43,997 bases of DNA from Gammaproteobacteria bacterium (GCA_028293725.1 JAQGOE010000212.1:1-43997); one strand, 5' to 3'; counted from the stretch's first letter, positions 7,477 to 16,414 are shown. Notes: a model not told the origin generated them from the letters alone. A program made the numbers and translations.

Positions 7477-8216
7477 GATTGCTCCTCGTTGCAGGACCAA
7501 CAGATAAGCAATCGATGTTCCGCCAACCGGGTCCAGCGGCACTGCTGAGAGGTAACAACATCGCGAGTCTCTGTAGGAACTGAGAGTCACGTGAGCGAGG
7601 CAAGGGAATCCTGGCCCGCAGGGCGGCCTCTCAGCGCGATGCTGAGCTCCAAGCGCGACACTAATGCCCGAGGCGGCGGCCTTGAGGAGCAGCTCTTTGC
7701 TCAGGCAATCATTTCTGGGCGTTCTTAATCTGTATCAACTTCGAAGATGCCGTCGATGAGCAGAAAGTGCATGGAGCGTTGTGACCGACAGGGGGTCCCC
7801 GTCGCCGCACGCAACCCTTCGGCCCCGGAGGGGAGAGACTGACCCATGACTGGCCGCAACGCGCGACGGCACCTGAGTCCATTTTCGCACGAATATAACA
7901 GCGCATCATGGACCACCCGGCCCCGGAGTTGAGTCCTGAGCCGGCGGGTGGGGCTGTGTGAGCTGCAGGCGCTATTCGAGAACATCTTCCTCTCAGCGGT
8001 CCGGCCGCGCTTCGGCCTGGGCTGATGATTGGCAATAACATCACGCGGTGCGGCCGTGAGCGAGCTAACCACGGCGCGCACCTCGATATTAACTGCAGAC
8101 CTTGCAGCTATTTCGAAAGCGCTTTGATACTCTGACCTGCGTTCAGAACGAAGACCTGACTCCTTACCCGGGTTACCTCGCACGAACACATCTGCCGCCC
8201 GTTCATAGCGGAAACC
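7477..8216. other. 740-bp divergent intergenic region
   Basis: This separates the minus-strand envelope operon from the plus-strand histidine kinase. Long overlapping frames exist on the minus strand (for example 7725-8381) but they give cysteine/arginine-rich translations without family resemblance and run antisense into the kinase. I see no RNA gene or clear terminator. Promoters for both sides presumably lie here. Confidence 0.5.
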
Positions 8217-9965
8217 ATGGCGGTGCGAATCGATCAGGAGGAGAATCCTTTGTTGAATACAAGCGGTCTGCAGTCGGTAGTTGGTCGCGACTCCGAATCT
8301 CTGCGCCATGCGCGGATTTCCTCCGAAAGTGAGTTCCACGCGTTGCGCAGCCTGCACGAACTCGCCCGTCGCACTTTTCATTGCACCGATTCATCCGGAG
8401 CAGCGCAGGCTACGCTAGAGGCACTCATCTCGTTGATGGGCGCCGACAGCGGCACGGTGCAATTCTATGATCCCGACGTGGAGGGACTGCGATTCGTCGC
8501 TCAGCGTGGATTCGAGCCGCAGACGCTGGATTCCGTAGGCGTGATCTGTGCCGGCTTCCATTCCACTTGTGCGCGGGCTCTCCAAACTTCCGCACGGGTC
8601 GTCGTGGAAGACTTCGAGAGCGACTCCGCATCCAGTCAGCATCGCGCGACTGCGGCCGCCTTGGGATACCGCGCCGCCCAAAGCACACCCTTACGTGACC
8701 GGAACGGAGCGCTCCTCGGGATGATCACGACCCATTTCCGGCGGCCACGTAAGTTGAGCGAGGCGGAGCTGCGCGTGATTGATATTTTTGCGCATGAGGC
8801 GAGCCACATCCTGGAGCGCGCGCGCGCAGATGAAACGCTTCGCGAAGAGGCGCGGCGAAAAGACGAGTTCATAGCAATTTTGGCGCACGAGCTGCGTAAC
8901 CCGCTCGCACCCATTCGTCACGCAGTTCGCATCGCGCGCTCCAAGAGCGCCACAGCGGAGCAAATCCGATGGAGTCACGATGTCATCGACCGCCAAACAG
9001 GTCACATGGCCCTCCTCCTGGATGACCTGCTTGACGCGTCCCGCATCACACGCGGGCAGCTCAGTCTGCACAAGGAGGACGTCAAGATCTGCGGCGTCAT
9101 TGATACCGCCGTGGAGATCGCGAGTCCATACATGGATGCGAAACAACATCATCTGACGATCGCCTGCGCAGACCCGGATTTGCTCGTGCATGTCGACGCG
9201 CTGCGTATCGCTCAGGTGCTGGCGAATTTATTGACAAATGCAGCGAAGTACTCTGAGCCCGGAGCCCAGATAGGACTGTACGTAGGCATCGAGAAGAACG
9301 ATTTGGTCATCCGCGTCAGCGACACAGGAATCGGCATCGAGCCCGAGATGCTAACGCGCATCTTCCACATGTTTGCTCAAGCAAACTTGACATCCCATCG
9401 AGGAGTTGAAAGCGGGCTCGGCATCGGGCTGGCGCTCGTTGAAGGACTGGTTCGGCTGCACAGTGGCACAGTGCGTGCCTACAGTGAAGGACTGGGGCGC
9501 GGGAGCGAGTTCATCGTCCGCCTTCCCCTTCTACACTTGCCAACCGCACATCTCGCCCCAGAAACGGAAGCGCTGCCACTCCCCACGCGCATTCTGAGGA
9601 TCCTGGTCGCCGATGACAATCGCGACGCCGCCGAAGGGTTGCGGATGTTACTGAGTTTGGACGGCAATGAGGTGTATGCGGTAAACGATGGTGAAGAGGT
9701 CATGAAGATCGCAGAGTCATTGCAACCTGATGTAGTACTTCTCGACATCGGGATGCCCAAGCTCAACGGTTACGAGGTCGCGCGCCTGATTCGTGCGCAA
9801 CCCTGGGGCCAGCGGCTGCGGCTCGTGGCCATCACCGGGTGGGGTCAGCCGAAAGACCGACAGAATGCGACGGATGCCGGATTCGATGAACATCTCACCA
9901 AGCCAATCGACTATGAGCTTTTGTGCTCGGTTCTCGCGGCACCGTTAGGTCGCACTTTTGACTGA
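8217..9965 (+). CDS. Hybrid sensor histidine kinase (GAF-HisKA-HATPase-REC)
   Basis: 582 residues, no membrane segment, so a cytoplasmic sensor. A GAF domain spans about 45-200 (ADSGTVQFYDPDVEGLRFVA). The HisKA box is FIAILAHELRNPLAP with His224. The ATPase domain shows the N box (LLTNAAKY, Asn341), G1 (SDTGIGI) and G2 (GLGIGLALV). A receiver domain follows at 460-575 with acidic pocket VADDN, phosphoacceptor Asp510 in VVLLDIGMP and Lys562 in LTKPID. ATG 8217 has a poor ribosome site. AGGAGG at 8236-8241 sits 8 bases before TTG 8250, so the real start may be 8250, eleven codons in. No separate output regulator is adjacent; the gene stands alone. Confidence 0.9.
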   Translation: MAVRIDQEENPLLNTSGLQSVVGRDSESLRHARISSESEFHALRSLHELARRTFHCTDSSGAAQATLEALISLMGADSGTVQFYDPDVEGLRFVAQRGFEPQTLDSVGVICAGFHSTCARALQTSARVVVEDFESDSASSQHRATAAALGYRAAQSTPLRDRNGALLGMITTHFRRPRKLSEAELRVIDIFAHEASHILERARADETLREEARRKDEFIAILAHELRNPLAPIRHAVRIARSKSATAEQIRWSHDVIDRQTGHMALLLDDLLDASRITRGQLSLHKEDVKICGVIDTAVEIASPYMDAKQHHLTIACADPDLLVHVDALRIAQVLANLLTNAAKYSEPGAQIGLYVGIEKNDLVIRVSDTGIGIEPEMLTRIFHMFAQANLTSHRGVESGLGIGLALVEGLVRLHSGTVRAYSEGLGRGSEFIVRLPLLHLPTAHLAPETEALPLPTRILRILVADDNRDAAEGLRMLLSLDGNEVYAVNDGEEVMKIAESLQPDVVLLDIGMPKLNGYEVARLIRAQPWGQRLRLVAITGWGQPKDRQNATDAGFDEHLTKPIDYELLCSVLAAPLGRTFD

Positions 9966-10433
9966 GAATCACTTGGAGAATGGCCTTAAGAACTCCGCTG
10001 TGCGGTCGAGCCGCGGCGCCACTGGGCTTCAGACATAGCGAGACGGTGACAGATAGGAGACAGGGCTTTTCACGCCCACGTAAGCCTCAGAATCAGAGAC
10101 AAATTGAATGAGTCGGTCCAGTCCATCATAGGGCCGAGGAGACGATCGCCCACGCAGACATGGACACCGCGGACACGTCCTCCAGTGCTGGAATCATCGG
10201 TCAGAAAGGCCGTCTCATCGGTGTGCACACGGATGCCGGCTGCACTCCAATCGGCATCGGATCGAATTCCGGCGTCAGCTTAGTCGCGATAATGCAAGTC
10301 TCCGCGATTGTCCATTGACCGCTTGCCCTACGACCGGGCGACTGCCATTCCATCCACCGTTCGCTATTAGACAAGCAAACCATCCCCCTCAAGGCCATGC
10401 TGGCGCCAGTCTCTCCGCCAGAGGCGCAATACC
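9966..10433. other. 468-bp gap after the kinase, no gene seen
   Basis: No frame here resembles a protein and no RNA gene is recognised. A 65-codon minus-strand frame (10201-10398) has no supporting features. The sequence may hold the promoter for the decayed gene that follows. Confidence 0.5.
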
Positions 10434-11449
10434 ATGCGTGTCATTCAAATTCAGTCGGTCCGATCAAAAGGACTCGCCCCATTGACCGTCAAAGGCTTGC
10501 TGCTGAGCCTGGCGTGCGTCGCGGCCCCGCTCGCGGCGAGCTCCGCAACGGCGCAAGGAGCGAACGCGTGCGATGAGTCATGCCTCAAAGGGTTTATGGA
10601 TGTCTACCTGGATGCTCTGAGCAAGCATCAGCCCTCGCTCGTTCCCACGGCTCCGCATTACCGTTACACCGAGAACGGTGCACGGATCCCGTTGGGTGAG
10701 GCGCTATGGGTGACTTTCAACTCCTTCGGCAAGTATCGTCACGATGTCGCCGACCCGCAGACCGGCGGAATCGCGACTTTTGTTTCGCTCACGGAAAACC
10801 ACGAGTTGCCTTTCTCCGACCTGCTTGCGGTCCGTTTGAAGGTCGTGGATCGAAAGATCACAGAGATCGAAACCGTGGTTGACCGGCATGCGCGAGCAGC
10901 CGAGAACTTGCCCCCGCAGGACCCGAGTTGGATGGAGGTCATGCAGCGGGTGGAGCCGGAGTCGACCCGGGTTTCACGGGAAACGCTCAAAAAGGGCGCG
11001 CTGGCTTACATGCGAGCCATCGCCTTTCACGACGGTAGCCTTGCGCCGTTCGCCAAATCGTGCATCCGACTTGAAAACGGCGGTGTGACGGCACTCGGGC
11101 CCGATGACAAGCCGCCCGTACCCCAGCTGAAAATGCCGCCGTCGGCAAATGGCGCACCCGTGGCTCCCAGTTTCTTTCTTTTGGGTCTAGGCTGCGGCGA
11201 TCAGCTCAGGTTCGCGACTTTCAACTTCACGCGGCGGGGCAATGTCGAGAGTTGGCCCCTGGATGGCAAGTCAGCGCGTTTCCTGAAGGGATGCGCTATC
11301 CGAATGAGATGCTCAATACCGAGATCTTCAAATTCGTGGACGGTCAGATCACCCGTGTTGAAGCGGTGTTCACCGGTCCACAGACCTACATGTTGGGCAC
11401 GGGTTGGCCTGGCGGAGCCAAGGCGGAAGCAAGACCCATTGGACAGTAG
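10434..11449 (+). pseudogene. Frameshifted exported protein (NTF2/DUF8021-like)
   Basis: ATG 10434 follows AGAGG. A signal peptide is evident (LLLSLACVAAPLAASSATAQG) and the mature part starts ANACDESCLKGFMDVYLDAL, resembling exported NTF2-like proteins of the DUF8021 type. The frame stays sensible up to about RGNVESWPLDGK near 11275. It then becomes arginine/serine-rich nonsense, while the frame one base away continues with FPEGMRYPNEMLNTEIFKF and ends VFTGPQTYMLGTGWPGG at 11449. A single indel around 11275-11285 explains this. The stretch CGDQLRFATFNFTRRGNVESW also looks shorter than expected, hinting at an internal deletion. No intact product can be made without frameshifting. Confidence 0.65.
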
Positions 11450-11734
11450 TGGCGATAACGAGACTCGAATGGAAGACCCACAAACCAGTATCCGGCGCGA
11501 CTGAGGCTCCGCCTCGTGCGCGGCAGCGCCCAGCGCGGGCGTATTGCCAGGAACCCAGGAGTATCCAACTGCATGATGGCCGTGTAGATGCGAGTACGAA
11601 TGCACAGCGATTCGCAATGCGAACGTGTCGTTGAGCGGTAGATTCCCGACACCAGCTGCGCGCAGGGTAATGGCAGTGACGCGACAGAGGACCAAGGCGC
11701 AGAATTGGAGCTCGTATGCGAGGGATATTCACGT

Positions 11735-12060
11735 ATGCCACGCGAAAACCTGAACGACCTGCAGGCCTTTCTTGCGGTAGCTCGCAGTCGAAGCTTTACC
11801 CGCGCGGCCGCCCAGCTCGGCGTATCACCTTCCGCCCTGAGTCACTCGATGAAGGGACTCGAGGAGCGGCTCGGCGTTCGACTGTTGACACGCACTACGC
11901 GCAATGTTTCGCCAACAGCAGCCGGCGAGCGCTTGCTGCAGACGCTAGGGCCGCGCTTTGACGAAGTAGACGCGGCCGTTGCCGCGCTGAATGAGCTTCG
12001 TCAGAAGCCCGCGGGAAGCTTTCGAATTACGGCCGGAGACCACCCGGCGCAGACGATTCT
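11735..12060 (+). pseudogene. LysR-family regulator, N-terminal fragment
   Basis: From ATG 11735, after GAGGG, a classic LysR DNA-binding domain is encoded: NLNDLQAFLAVARSRSFTRA, then SPSALSHSMKGLEERLGVRLL and RTTRNVSPTAAGERLL. The match runs to FRITAGDHPAQTIL at about residue 108, the first strand of the effector domain. Beyond about 12060 the frame stays open to 12454 but is antisense to the truncated membrane-protein gene on the minus strand and is not LysR. The whole effector-binding domain is gone. A DNA-binding stump could still be expressed, but normal regulation is lost. Confidence 0.8.
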
Positions 12061-12685
12061 CCAGTGGCGCGGCTATGGCGCCGTTCAGAAACCGACTGAA
12101 GCCGGCATCGCTAATATAGATCAGGCCGAGCAACATGAGACGCTTGTGCGCAAATGGAGTCCTTCGTATCAGCAGCCCTGCCGCTGTCAGCCCCGTGAAG
12201 GCCAGAATGTCGGTGAACTGGACGGCCAGAAATTCCGGCGTCTGGCCCGTGGCCGCAAAGCGGGCGCCGTCGACGACCAATGCAGTCGCGGGACCCAGCA
12301 CCACCATCATTGCAGCGAGTACTGCACCTGCTACGCCAAGCCGACGGTGGATATCCGCTCGCGCATTTCGGATCAGCGCCACCTGTACTGTGAACAGCAC
12401 CAGCCAGCCGACGAACGCAACGGCATGAAAGTGAACGATGAGAGGATAATCTAGCCCGTACTTACGTAAGTGGTTGAAGCTGTCCGTCCCAAAGCCTGAC
12501 AGCACGCCAACCCAGACTAGGGCTGTGAACAAAAGAAACGCATTCCGATCCGCGGGGGTTCGCGCAGGAAAGCTTTTTAAAGTTGTTGTTGCTATATCAG
12601 CCCCCTCGTTCAGACCGCCCAAAGCGAACTCGATTTTGGCGGCAACGCTTCGGAATAGAGCCGCTTTTGGTCTACCCAAGTCCAC
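12060..12685 (-). pseudogene. Multi-spanning membrane protein, C-terminus lost
   Basis: About 208 residues with four or five hydrophobic helices: FLLFTALVWVGVLSGFG, YPLIVHFHAVAFVGWLVLFT, AGAVLAAMMVVLGPATALVV, ILAFTGLTAAGLLI and LMLLGLIYISDAGFS. The HFHAV phrase and helix pattern resemble uncharacterised DUF2306-type or cytochrome-like membrane proteins; I do not assign a function. After about 12060 the codons are antisense to the LysR fragment, so the natural end is missing. The open frame starts at GTG 12685, but AGGAGG is too close to it; TTG 12679, 7 bases from AGGAGG, is the better start. It follows the siderophore-interacting protein gene by 11 bases and was probably cotranscribed with it. 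Confidence 0.7.
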
Positions 12686-12696
12686 TCCTCCTGAGA

Positions 12697-13446
12697 TCAG
12701 CCGTCAATCCTGTCATGAGCTCCGGCCACACCGCGCCGCCAATACCCGGCAGCCTTTACCCAGGATTCCTCGATGCGGCGCTCCTCCACTAAGAAGTGCC
12801 GCAGTTGACGCGCCACGCTCGACTCTCCGGCGATCCATGCGAAACACCCTGTCGTGGGCACCGACATTGTACGCAGCGCTTTCAACAGAGCGTCCGCAGA
12901 ACCTGGCGTCCTGCCCCGGCGATAGACCCAAATCACATCCACGCTAGCGGAAGTGTCAAATGTCTGCCGTTCGGATTCGTTGTCGATCTCAGCGATCACC
13001 CAAGCGCGCGTGGTACCTGGCAATTCTTCGAGTCGCCGCCCGATGGCGGGAAGCGCTGTCTCGTCACCCACCAACAAATGGGAATCAAACTCGGTGGGAA
13101 TGATGTAAGAACTGCGGGGACCGCCGATCGCCAGCGTCATCCCCGTAGTGGCGGCAGACGCCCAATGGGTTGCCGGACCGGAATCATGGAGAGCGAAATC
13201 AATCAGCAGCTCTGCCCGGCTGGCGTCATAGCGGCGCGGCGTGAAGTCGCGCCTCGCGGTCTGTCCCGCCGGGTCCGTGAAAAACAGCTTGACGTGATCG
13301 TCGAATCCCGCGGACGTAAACCCTGCCAGTTCGGCACCACCGACCGTGACGCGCATCATCTTCGGTGTCAAATGTTCCACGCGCTGCACGTTGAGGAGAC
13401 GGCGTTTGAGTTCGTGACGGACTCTGCGGATATCGGGAGCGTTCAC
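12697..13446 (-). CDS. Siderophore-interacting protein (FAD/NAD(P)H ferric reductase)
   Basis: 249 residues, normal for the ViuB/YqjH family. The FAD-binding motif RRDFTPRRYD is at residues 65-74, and a flavin loop ATTGMTLAIGGPRSSY follows at about 99-115. A C-terminal NAD(P)H-binding lobe contains HLLVGDETALPAIGRRLEEL and CFAWIAGESSVARQLRHFL, both strongly conserved. The enzyme reduces the ferric iron of imported siderophores in the cytoplasm to release Fe2+. No siderophore synthesis or periplasmic transport gene is next to it. Downstream lies the truncated membrane-protein gene; the VOC gene upstream is 113 bases away and belongs to another unit. The C-terminal WRRGVAGAHDRIDG ending looks complete. 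Confidence 0.9.
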   Translation of the reverse strand: MNAPDIRRVRHELKRRLLNVQRVEHLTPKMMRVTVGGAELAGFTSAGFDDHVKLFFTDPAGQTARRDFTPRRYDASRAELLIDFALHDSGPATHWASAATTGMTLAIGGPRSSYIIPTEFDSHLLVGDETALPAIGRRLEELPGTTRAWVIAEIDNESERQTFDTSASVDVIWVYRRGRTPGSADALLKALRTMSVPTTGCFAWIAGESSVARQLRHFLVEERRIEESWVKAAGYWRRGVAGAHDRIDG

Positions 13447-13559
13447 GGTAGAAGGCCTCGCAGCTGTGTGTTCAAGATTCTGTTCACCATTTTCATTGGA
13501 CGAATCAATGTTGGACGCACGTCGCGATGCGTGGACCCGCTAAAGCATCAGAACCGCCT

Positions 13560-14015
13560 TCAGGTATGCAACTCAACCTCGTTGCCTTCCGGATCGTGCA
13601 AAATCAATCGCTGCAGGTGGTCGCCGGACTTGAATGCCTGCACGTCAGTACCTGCCGCCTGCAGGCGTTTCAGCGCTTCTTCAATCATTGGAGTCTGGAA
13701 TACCACGTGGAGCCAGCCCTGCCGCAGCAGTCGGAGTTGCGTGTCCTTCCTCGAGGAGCCCTTCTGCTGGATCAGATCCACACGATAACCCGGGATAACC
13801 ATCCAACAGCCCTTGATATCCGGGTTCTCAAAGGGATTTGACTTCTGGAAGCCCAGCACGGACGCATACCATTGGCTCTCTTTGTCCAGGTCCGCCACGG
13901 AGATAGTTGCATGGTGCGGAGTCAGCTTTAGCGGGTTAGGTTCGGTACGAAGAGCTGTCGACGCGAATCCGGTCATTGCCAATGCGGCTGCCATGAATAC
14001 GGCGTTCACATTCAT
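13560..14015 (-). CDS. Exported VOC-superfamily protein
   Basis: 151 residues from ATG 14015; a GTG 11 codons upstream is an alternative. The N-terminus NVNAVFMAAALAMTGFASTA is a signal peptide or anchor, unusual for this mostly cytoplasmic superfamily. A single glyoxalase/bleomycin-resistance-type module follows: HHATISVADLDKESQWYASV, GYRVDLIQQ, WLHVVFQTP and the closing LILHDPEGNEVELH. His and Glu residues in these strands are candidate metal ligands. VOC enzymes catalyse isomerisations, epimerisations and extradiol cleavage; the substrate here is unknown. It lies 51 bases after the GlcG/HbpS-like gene, also exported, so the two probably act together outside the cytoplasm under the same regulator. 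Confidence 0.82.
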   Translation of the reverse strand: MNVNAVFMAAALAMTGFASTALRTEPNPLKLTPHHATISVADLDKESQWYASVLGFQKSNPFENPDIKGCWMVIPGYRVDLIQQKGSSRKDTQLRLLRQGWLHVVFQTPMIEEALKRLQAAGTDVQAFKSGDHLQRLILHDPEGNEVELHT

Positions 14016-14066
14016 ATTCCGTACCAAAGGGTTCGAGCCAATGCTCACGATGGGGCATGTAATTCG

Positions 14067-14660
14067 TTAATTGAGCTGATCCTTGATGCTGGCGATCCCA
14101 ACCATCCCGCATTCCTCGTCGTGCCCACCCGGTTCGGCGCCGCTGACGCCGATTGCGCCGATGATGTAACTTCCTGCCCTGAGAGGTATGCCGCCTTTGA
14201 AGGCGATGAGATTGGGATCTGCCTTGATCGTAGCTGCGAAATGCGTATCCCGTGCTGCCCGGATCGTCAGTTCCGACGTGGGTACTTTGAACTTGACGGT
14301 GGTATACGCCTTGCGGATTGCGGTATAGGTGTGAGCGGGTTCGGAGCCGTCAGGTATGTAGACGAGGATAGGAGCACCTTCGGAGTTCACGACAGCTACC
14401 CCCAGCGGATATTGTTTGCATGCCTGGGCGATAGCCCGCGCGGCCTGCAACGCCAACTCGATCGGCGGCCCCAGCGCCGCCGGAGGTGGTGGAGGTCTCG
14501 GAGCAGGCACCGCGGCGGTAGGTTGTAGATCGGGCCGCGGCACGCCGTTGTCTCCCGGTCGGGCGACATCCCCAGGAAGCTCGCTCCCCACCGAAAGCAC
14601 TGATGACGCCGTCAGAACGGCAGCGACACACGCGATTGTTGAAAAAGCTTTGCTACCCAT
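14067..14660 (-). CDS. Exported GlcG/HbpS-family protein (DUF336)
   Basis: 197 residues with an AGAGG ribosome site 6 bases before ATG 14660. A signal peptide (FSTIACVAAVLTASSVLSVG) precedes a proline-rich linker (APRPPPPPAALGPP). The GlcG/HbpS domain fills the rest: AARAIAQACKQYPLGVAVVN, then AYTTVKFKVPTSEL, IAFKGGIPLRAGSYIIGAIG and VSGAEPGGHDEECGM. Family members bind haem or assist small-acid oxidation; some are extracellular redox sensors. Its exact role is unknown. The gene is divergent from DoxX, and the shared AT-rich intergenic region holds two copies of the cluster's operator-like box. Confidence 0.88.
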   Translation of the reverse strand: MGSKAFSTIACVAAVLTASSVLSVGSELPGDVARPGDNGVPRPDLQPTAAVPAPRPPPPPAALGPPIELALQAARAIAQACKQYPLGVAVVNSEGAPILVYIPDGSEPAHTYTAIRKAYTTVKFKVPTSELTIRAARDTHFAATIKADPNLIAFKGGIPLRAGSYIIGAIGVSGAEPGGHDEECGMVGIASIKDQLN

Positions 14661-14692
14661 GCATCACCTCTCAATGCTCACGTCTTTATATT

Positions 14693-14715
14693 TCACTTTA
14701 TTTAATAAATCAAAT
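14693..14715. promoter_or_regulatory. MarR-box candidate 1, upstream of the GlcG/HbpS gene
   Basis: An AT-rich 23-mer with core ACTTTATTTAATAAATCAAA, matching box 2 at 18 of 23 positions. It lies 33-55 bases before the GlcG/HbpS-like ATG at 14660, where an operator would overlap the promoter. Confidence 0.6.
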
Positions 14716-14750
14716 TGGTCATTCGAACTAGCAGGATTTGACCTCGTATA

Positions 14751-14773
14751 TTACTTTATATTATAAACTAAAT
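14751..14773. promoter_or_regulatory. MarR-box candidate 2, upstream of doxX-like gene
   Basis: Core ACTTTATATTATAAACTAAA, a partial dyad, centred about 47 bases before the DoxX ATG at 14809. It is the best representative of the set: 19/22 identical to the box at 23843, 18/22 to the box at 16393. Confidence 0.65.
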
Positions 14774-14808
14774 GATATTGGCTTAAAATCAAAAACCGGG
14801 GACTGGCA

Positions 14809-15246
14809 ATGACTACCGCATACGAGTCAGCTCGCCTCAACTTGCCCGCGAAGCAGGCGGCTGCCCTTCTGGTGGCACGCGTCGGCCTCGCATCTCTGTT
14901 CCTGTTCTCGGGATGTCAGAAATTGATGCATCTCCAAGGCGCAGCGCAGTGGGCTGCGTCACAGGGCGTGCCCTTTGCGTCGCTATTGATGCCGCTTGCC
15001 GGGTTGTTTGAAGTTGCGTCCGCGGTGATGCTCATCACCGGCTGGCACGCGCGGCGGGCGGCAGCAGCGCTGGCAGCGTGGATCATCGTGCTGGGTCCGC
15101 TGTTCCACCGATTCTGGGAAGCGCCCCCGCAATTGTGGCAGATCGAGATAGACGACCTGTTCCATCACTTCGTGATGTTCGGTGGCATGATCTACGTCGC
15201 TGTCATCGGCCCCGGGAGTTGGCGCCTGGGGCGTCCGCAGAGCTGA
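14809..15246 (+). CDS. DoxX-family membrane protein
   Basis: 145 residues with four hydrophobic helices: ALLVARVGLASLFLFSGCQK, ASLLMPLAGLFEVASAVMLI, RRAAAALAAWIIVLGPLFHR and HHFVMFGGMIYVAVIG. The first helix with the following K-L motif and the FHRFWE region are typical of DoxX/SURF4-like proteins. Members take part in thiosulfate oxidation in archaea, but most bacterial copies are uncharacterised redox-related membrane proteins that often accompany catabolic genes. The gene is monocistronic, convergent with marR 26 bases downstream, and has an operator-like box just upstream of its start, so it probably belongs to the same regulon as the genes up to 23.9 kb. Confidence 0.9.
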   Translation: MTTAYESARLNLPAKQAAALLVARVGLASLFLFSGCQKLMHLQGAAQWAASQGVPFASLLMPLAGLFEVASAVMLITGWHARRAAAALAAWIIVLGPLFHRFWEAPPQLWQIEIDDLFHHFVMFGGMIYVAVIGPGSWRLGRPQS

Positions 15247-15272
15247 GGCAAGCCTCTCTCGCCCAGACCGAT

Positions 15273-15785
15273 TCAAGCCTTCCGGCCGACCAGCAGTTTG
15301 GCGAGAAGATTCGTCAATTGTTGTGCCTCTTGTTTGGTCAAGATCCCCTCGACGAAGGTGCGATCGGCTTCAACGACTATCGGTCGCAGTTGGGCCACGA
15401 GATTTTTGCCGGCCGGCGTGAGGTGCAGAGAGCGCGCGCGCCCGTCTGCGCTCGATACCCGGCGCGCGATCCACCCCTTCAACTCGAACGTATTGAGCAT
15501 GCCGGTCACTTGGGCGGCTTCCAGGGATATCGCCGGGGCTAATTGGGAAGGCGAAAGGCCGGGATTGAGGCCAATCACAAACAACGCCCCGACATCGCTG
15601 GCTTGAACATCCAGATCGCCGACTGACGCCTTAAAATGATATTTGAAGCTTTTCAGCAGACGGCGCATGTAATGGGCCAGGTGACCTGTCACCGGTCCAA
15701 AGTCTATTTCCTGCAGTTCGGCGTCCCGGGACTTGGCATGTCTTGCAGACCCCTTCTCGGAACTCTTCCCAGCCGTCATTTTCAT
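15273..15785 (-). CDS. MarR-family transcriptional regulator
   Basis: 170 residues from ATG 15785, which has AGAGG at 6 bases; in-frame codons up to 15872 lack such a site. The charged N-terminus is followed by a dimerisation helix (GHLAHYMRRLLKSFKYHFKA). The winged helix comes next: LSPSQLAPAISLEAAQVTGM is the HTH, FELKGWIARRVSSADGRAR is the wing with the family's D-x-R signature, and LHLTPAGKNLVAQL closes it. MarR proteins bind dyads overlapping promoters and leave when a phenolic or similar ligand binds. A weaker operator-like box lies 81-107 bases before the start, suggesting autoregulation. It is the only regulator within the 13.5-23.9 kb catabolic cluster, so it is the natural candidate reader of the shared boxes. 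Confidence 0.9.
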   Translation of the reverse strand: MKMTAGKSSEKGSARHAKSRDAELQEIDFGPVTGHLAHYMRRLLKSFKYHFKASVGDLDVQASDVGALFVIGLNPGLSPSQLAPAISLEAAQVTGMLNTFELKGWIARRVSSADGRARSLHLTPAGKNLVAQLRPIVVEADRTFVEGILTKQEAQQLTNLLAKLLVGRKA

Positions 15786-15865
15786 GGAATCCTCTTGGCC
15801 AATCCGGAAAGACCAAGGACCTACCCGGCCTCCTGGCTTCATCTCCAGCTCATCATTGAAGGGAA

Positions 15866-15892
15866 TATACATTTTACATGTGAAACTAAACT
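15866..15892. promoter_or_regulatory. Weak MarR-box candidate upstream of marR
   Basis: ATACATTTTACATGTG followed by AAACTAAACT shares the right half AAACTAAA with the other boxes and is 14/19 alike over the centre. It lies 81-107 bases before the MarR start. It is the most divergent copy, as is sometimes seen for autoregulatory sites. Confidence 0.45.
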
Positions 15893-15981
15893 AGCACGGT
15901 CGCAACCGATTGTCGCGACCTGCTGGAACACGACTGGAGGCCGGGATAATTCCAGCCTTCGTCGAGGCGACCCGCGTTGCG

Positions 15982-16341
15982 TTAGATGACTCGCGGGGAG
16001 ACCGCCTTGGACTGTTCGCCTGAGTAGATTCTCCCGAAAGCCTCCGCATGCATGCGCGGCGTGTACTGTCGAAACGTCAATCGACAGACCCCTTCCACGA
16101 AGAACGGGTCATCCACGACCAGCTCTTGCGCGGCCCGAAGACTGGGGGCTCGCAGAATGGCAAGAGCGCGGTTGCCCTCGGACCCATCCTCTTCGCTCAG
16201 CCCGCCGGTCACGACAATATGTCCGTCCTCGACCTTGCGAGTCAGCCACGCCAGGTGCTTCGGCAGCAGCTCCCGGAGCTTGGTGAAATCGACGATTTCC
16301 ACGAACATCATGATCAGATAGTCGCGTTCTGGGGTTTTCAT
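15982..16341 (-). CDS. YciI-like protein
   Basis: 119 residues with a GAGGAAGAG ribosome site before ATG 16341. The fold signature is visible: RDYLIMMFVEIVDFTKLREL, then LPKHLAWLTRKVEDGHIVVT with the conserved His, GGLSEEDGSEGNRALAILRA, and VVDDPFFVEGVCRLTFRQY with the conserved Asp pair. YciI domains are ferredoxin-like dimers related to muconolactone isomerase, and some act on chlorinated or aromatic catabolites. The substrate here is unknown. The gene is divergent from the MFS gene, and the AT-rich region between them carries one operator-like box serving both. Confidence 0.85.
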   Translation of the reverse strand: MKTPERDYLIMMFVEIVDFTKLRELLPKHLAWLTRKVEDGHIVVTGGLSEEDGSEGNRALAILRAPSLRAAQELVVDDPFFVEGVCRLTFRQYTPRMHAEAFGRIYSGEQSKAVSPRVI

Positions 16342-16391
16342 TTCGGTGCTCTTCCTCTTTTGGGCGGACAGGTATCATCTCGGCAACGATT

Positions 16392-16414
16392 GTATTATAT
16401 TATATAAACTAAAT
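16392..16414. promoter_or_regulatory. MarR-box candidate between YciI-like and MFS genes
   Basis: ATTATATTATATAAACTAAA is 18/22 identical to the box at 14751. It lies 51 bases before the YciI-like ATG and 40 bases before the MFS ATG, so one site could control both directions. Confidence 0.6.

Noticed and set aside
12061..12454. LysR protein of 249 residues reaching 12454
   Set aside because: Only the first 108 or so residues are LysR; the rest is antisense to the membrane-protein gene and composition is not protein-like.
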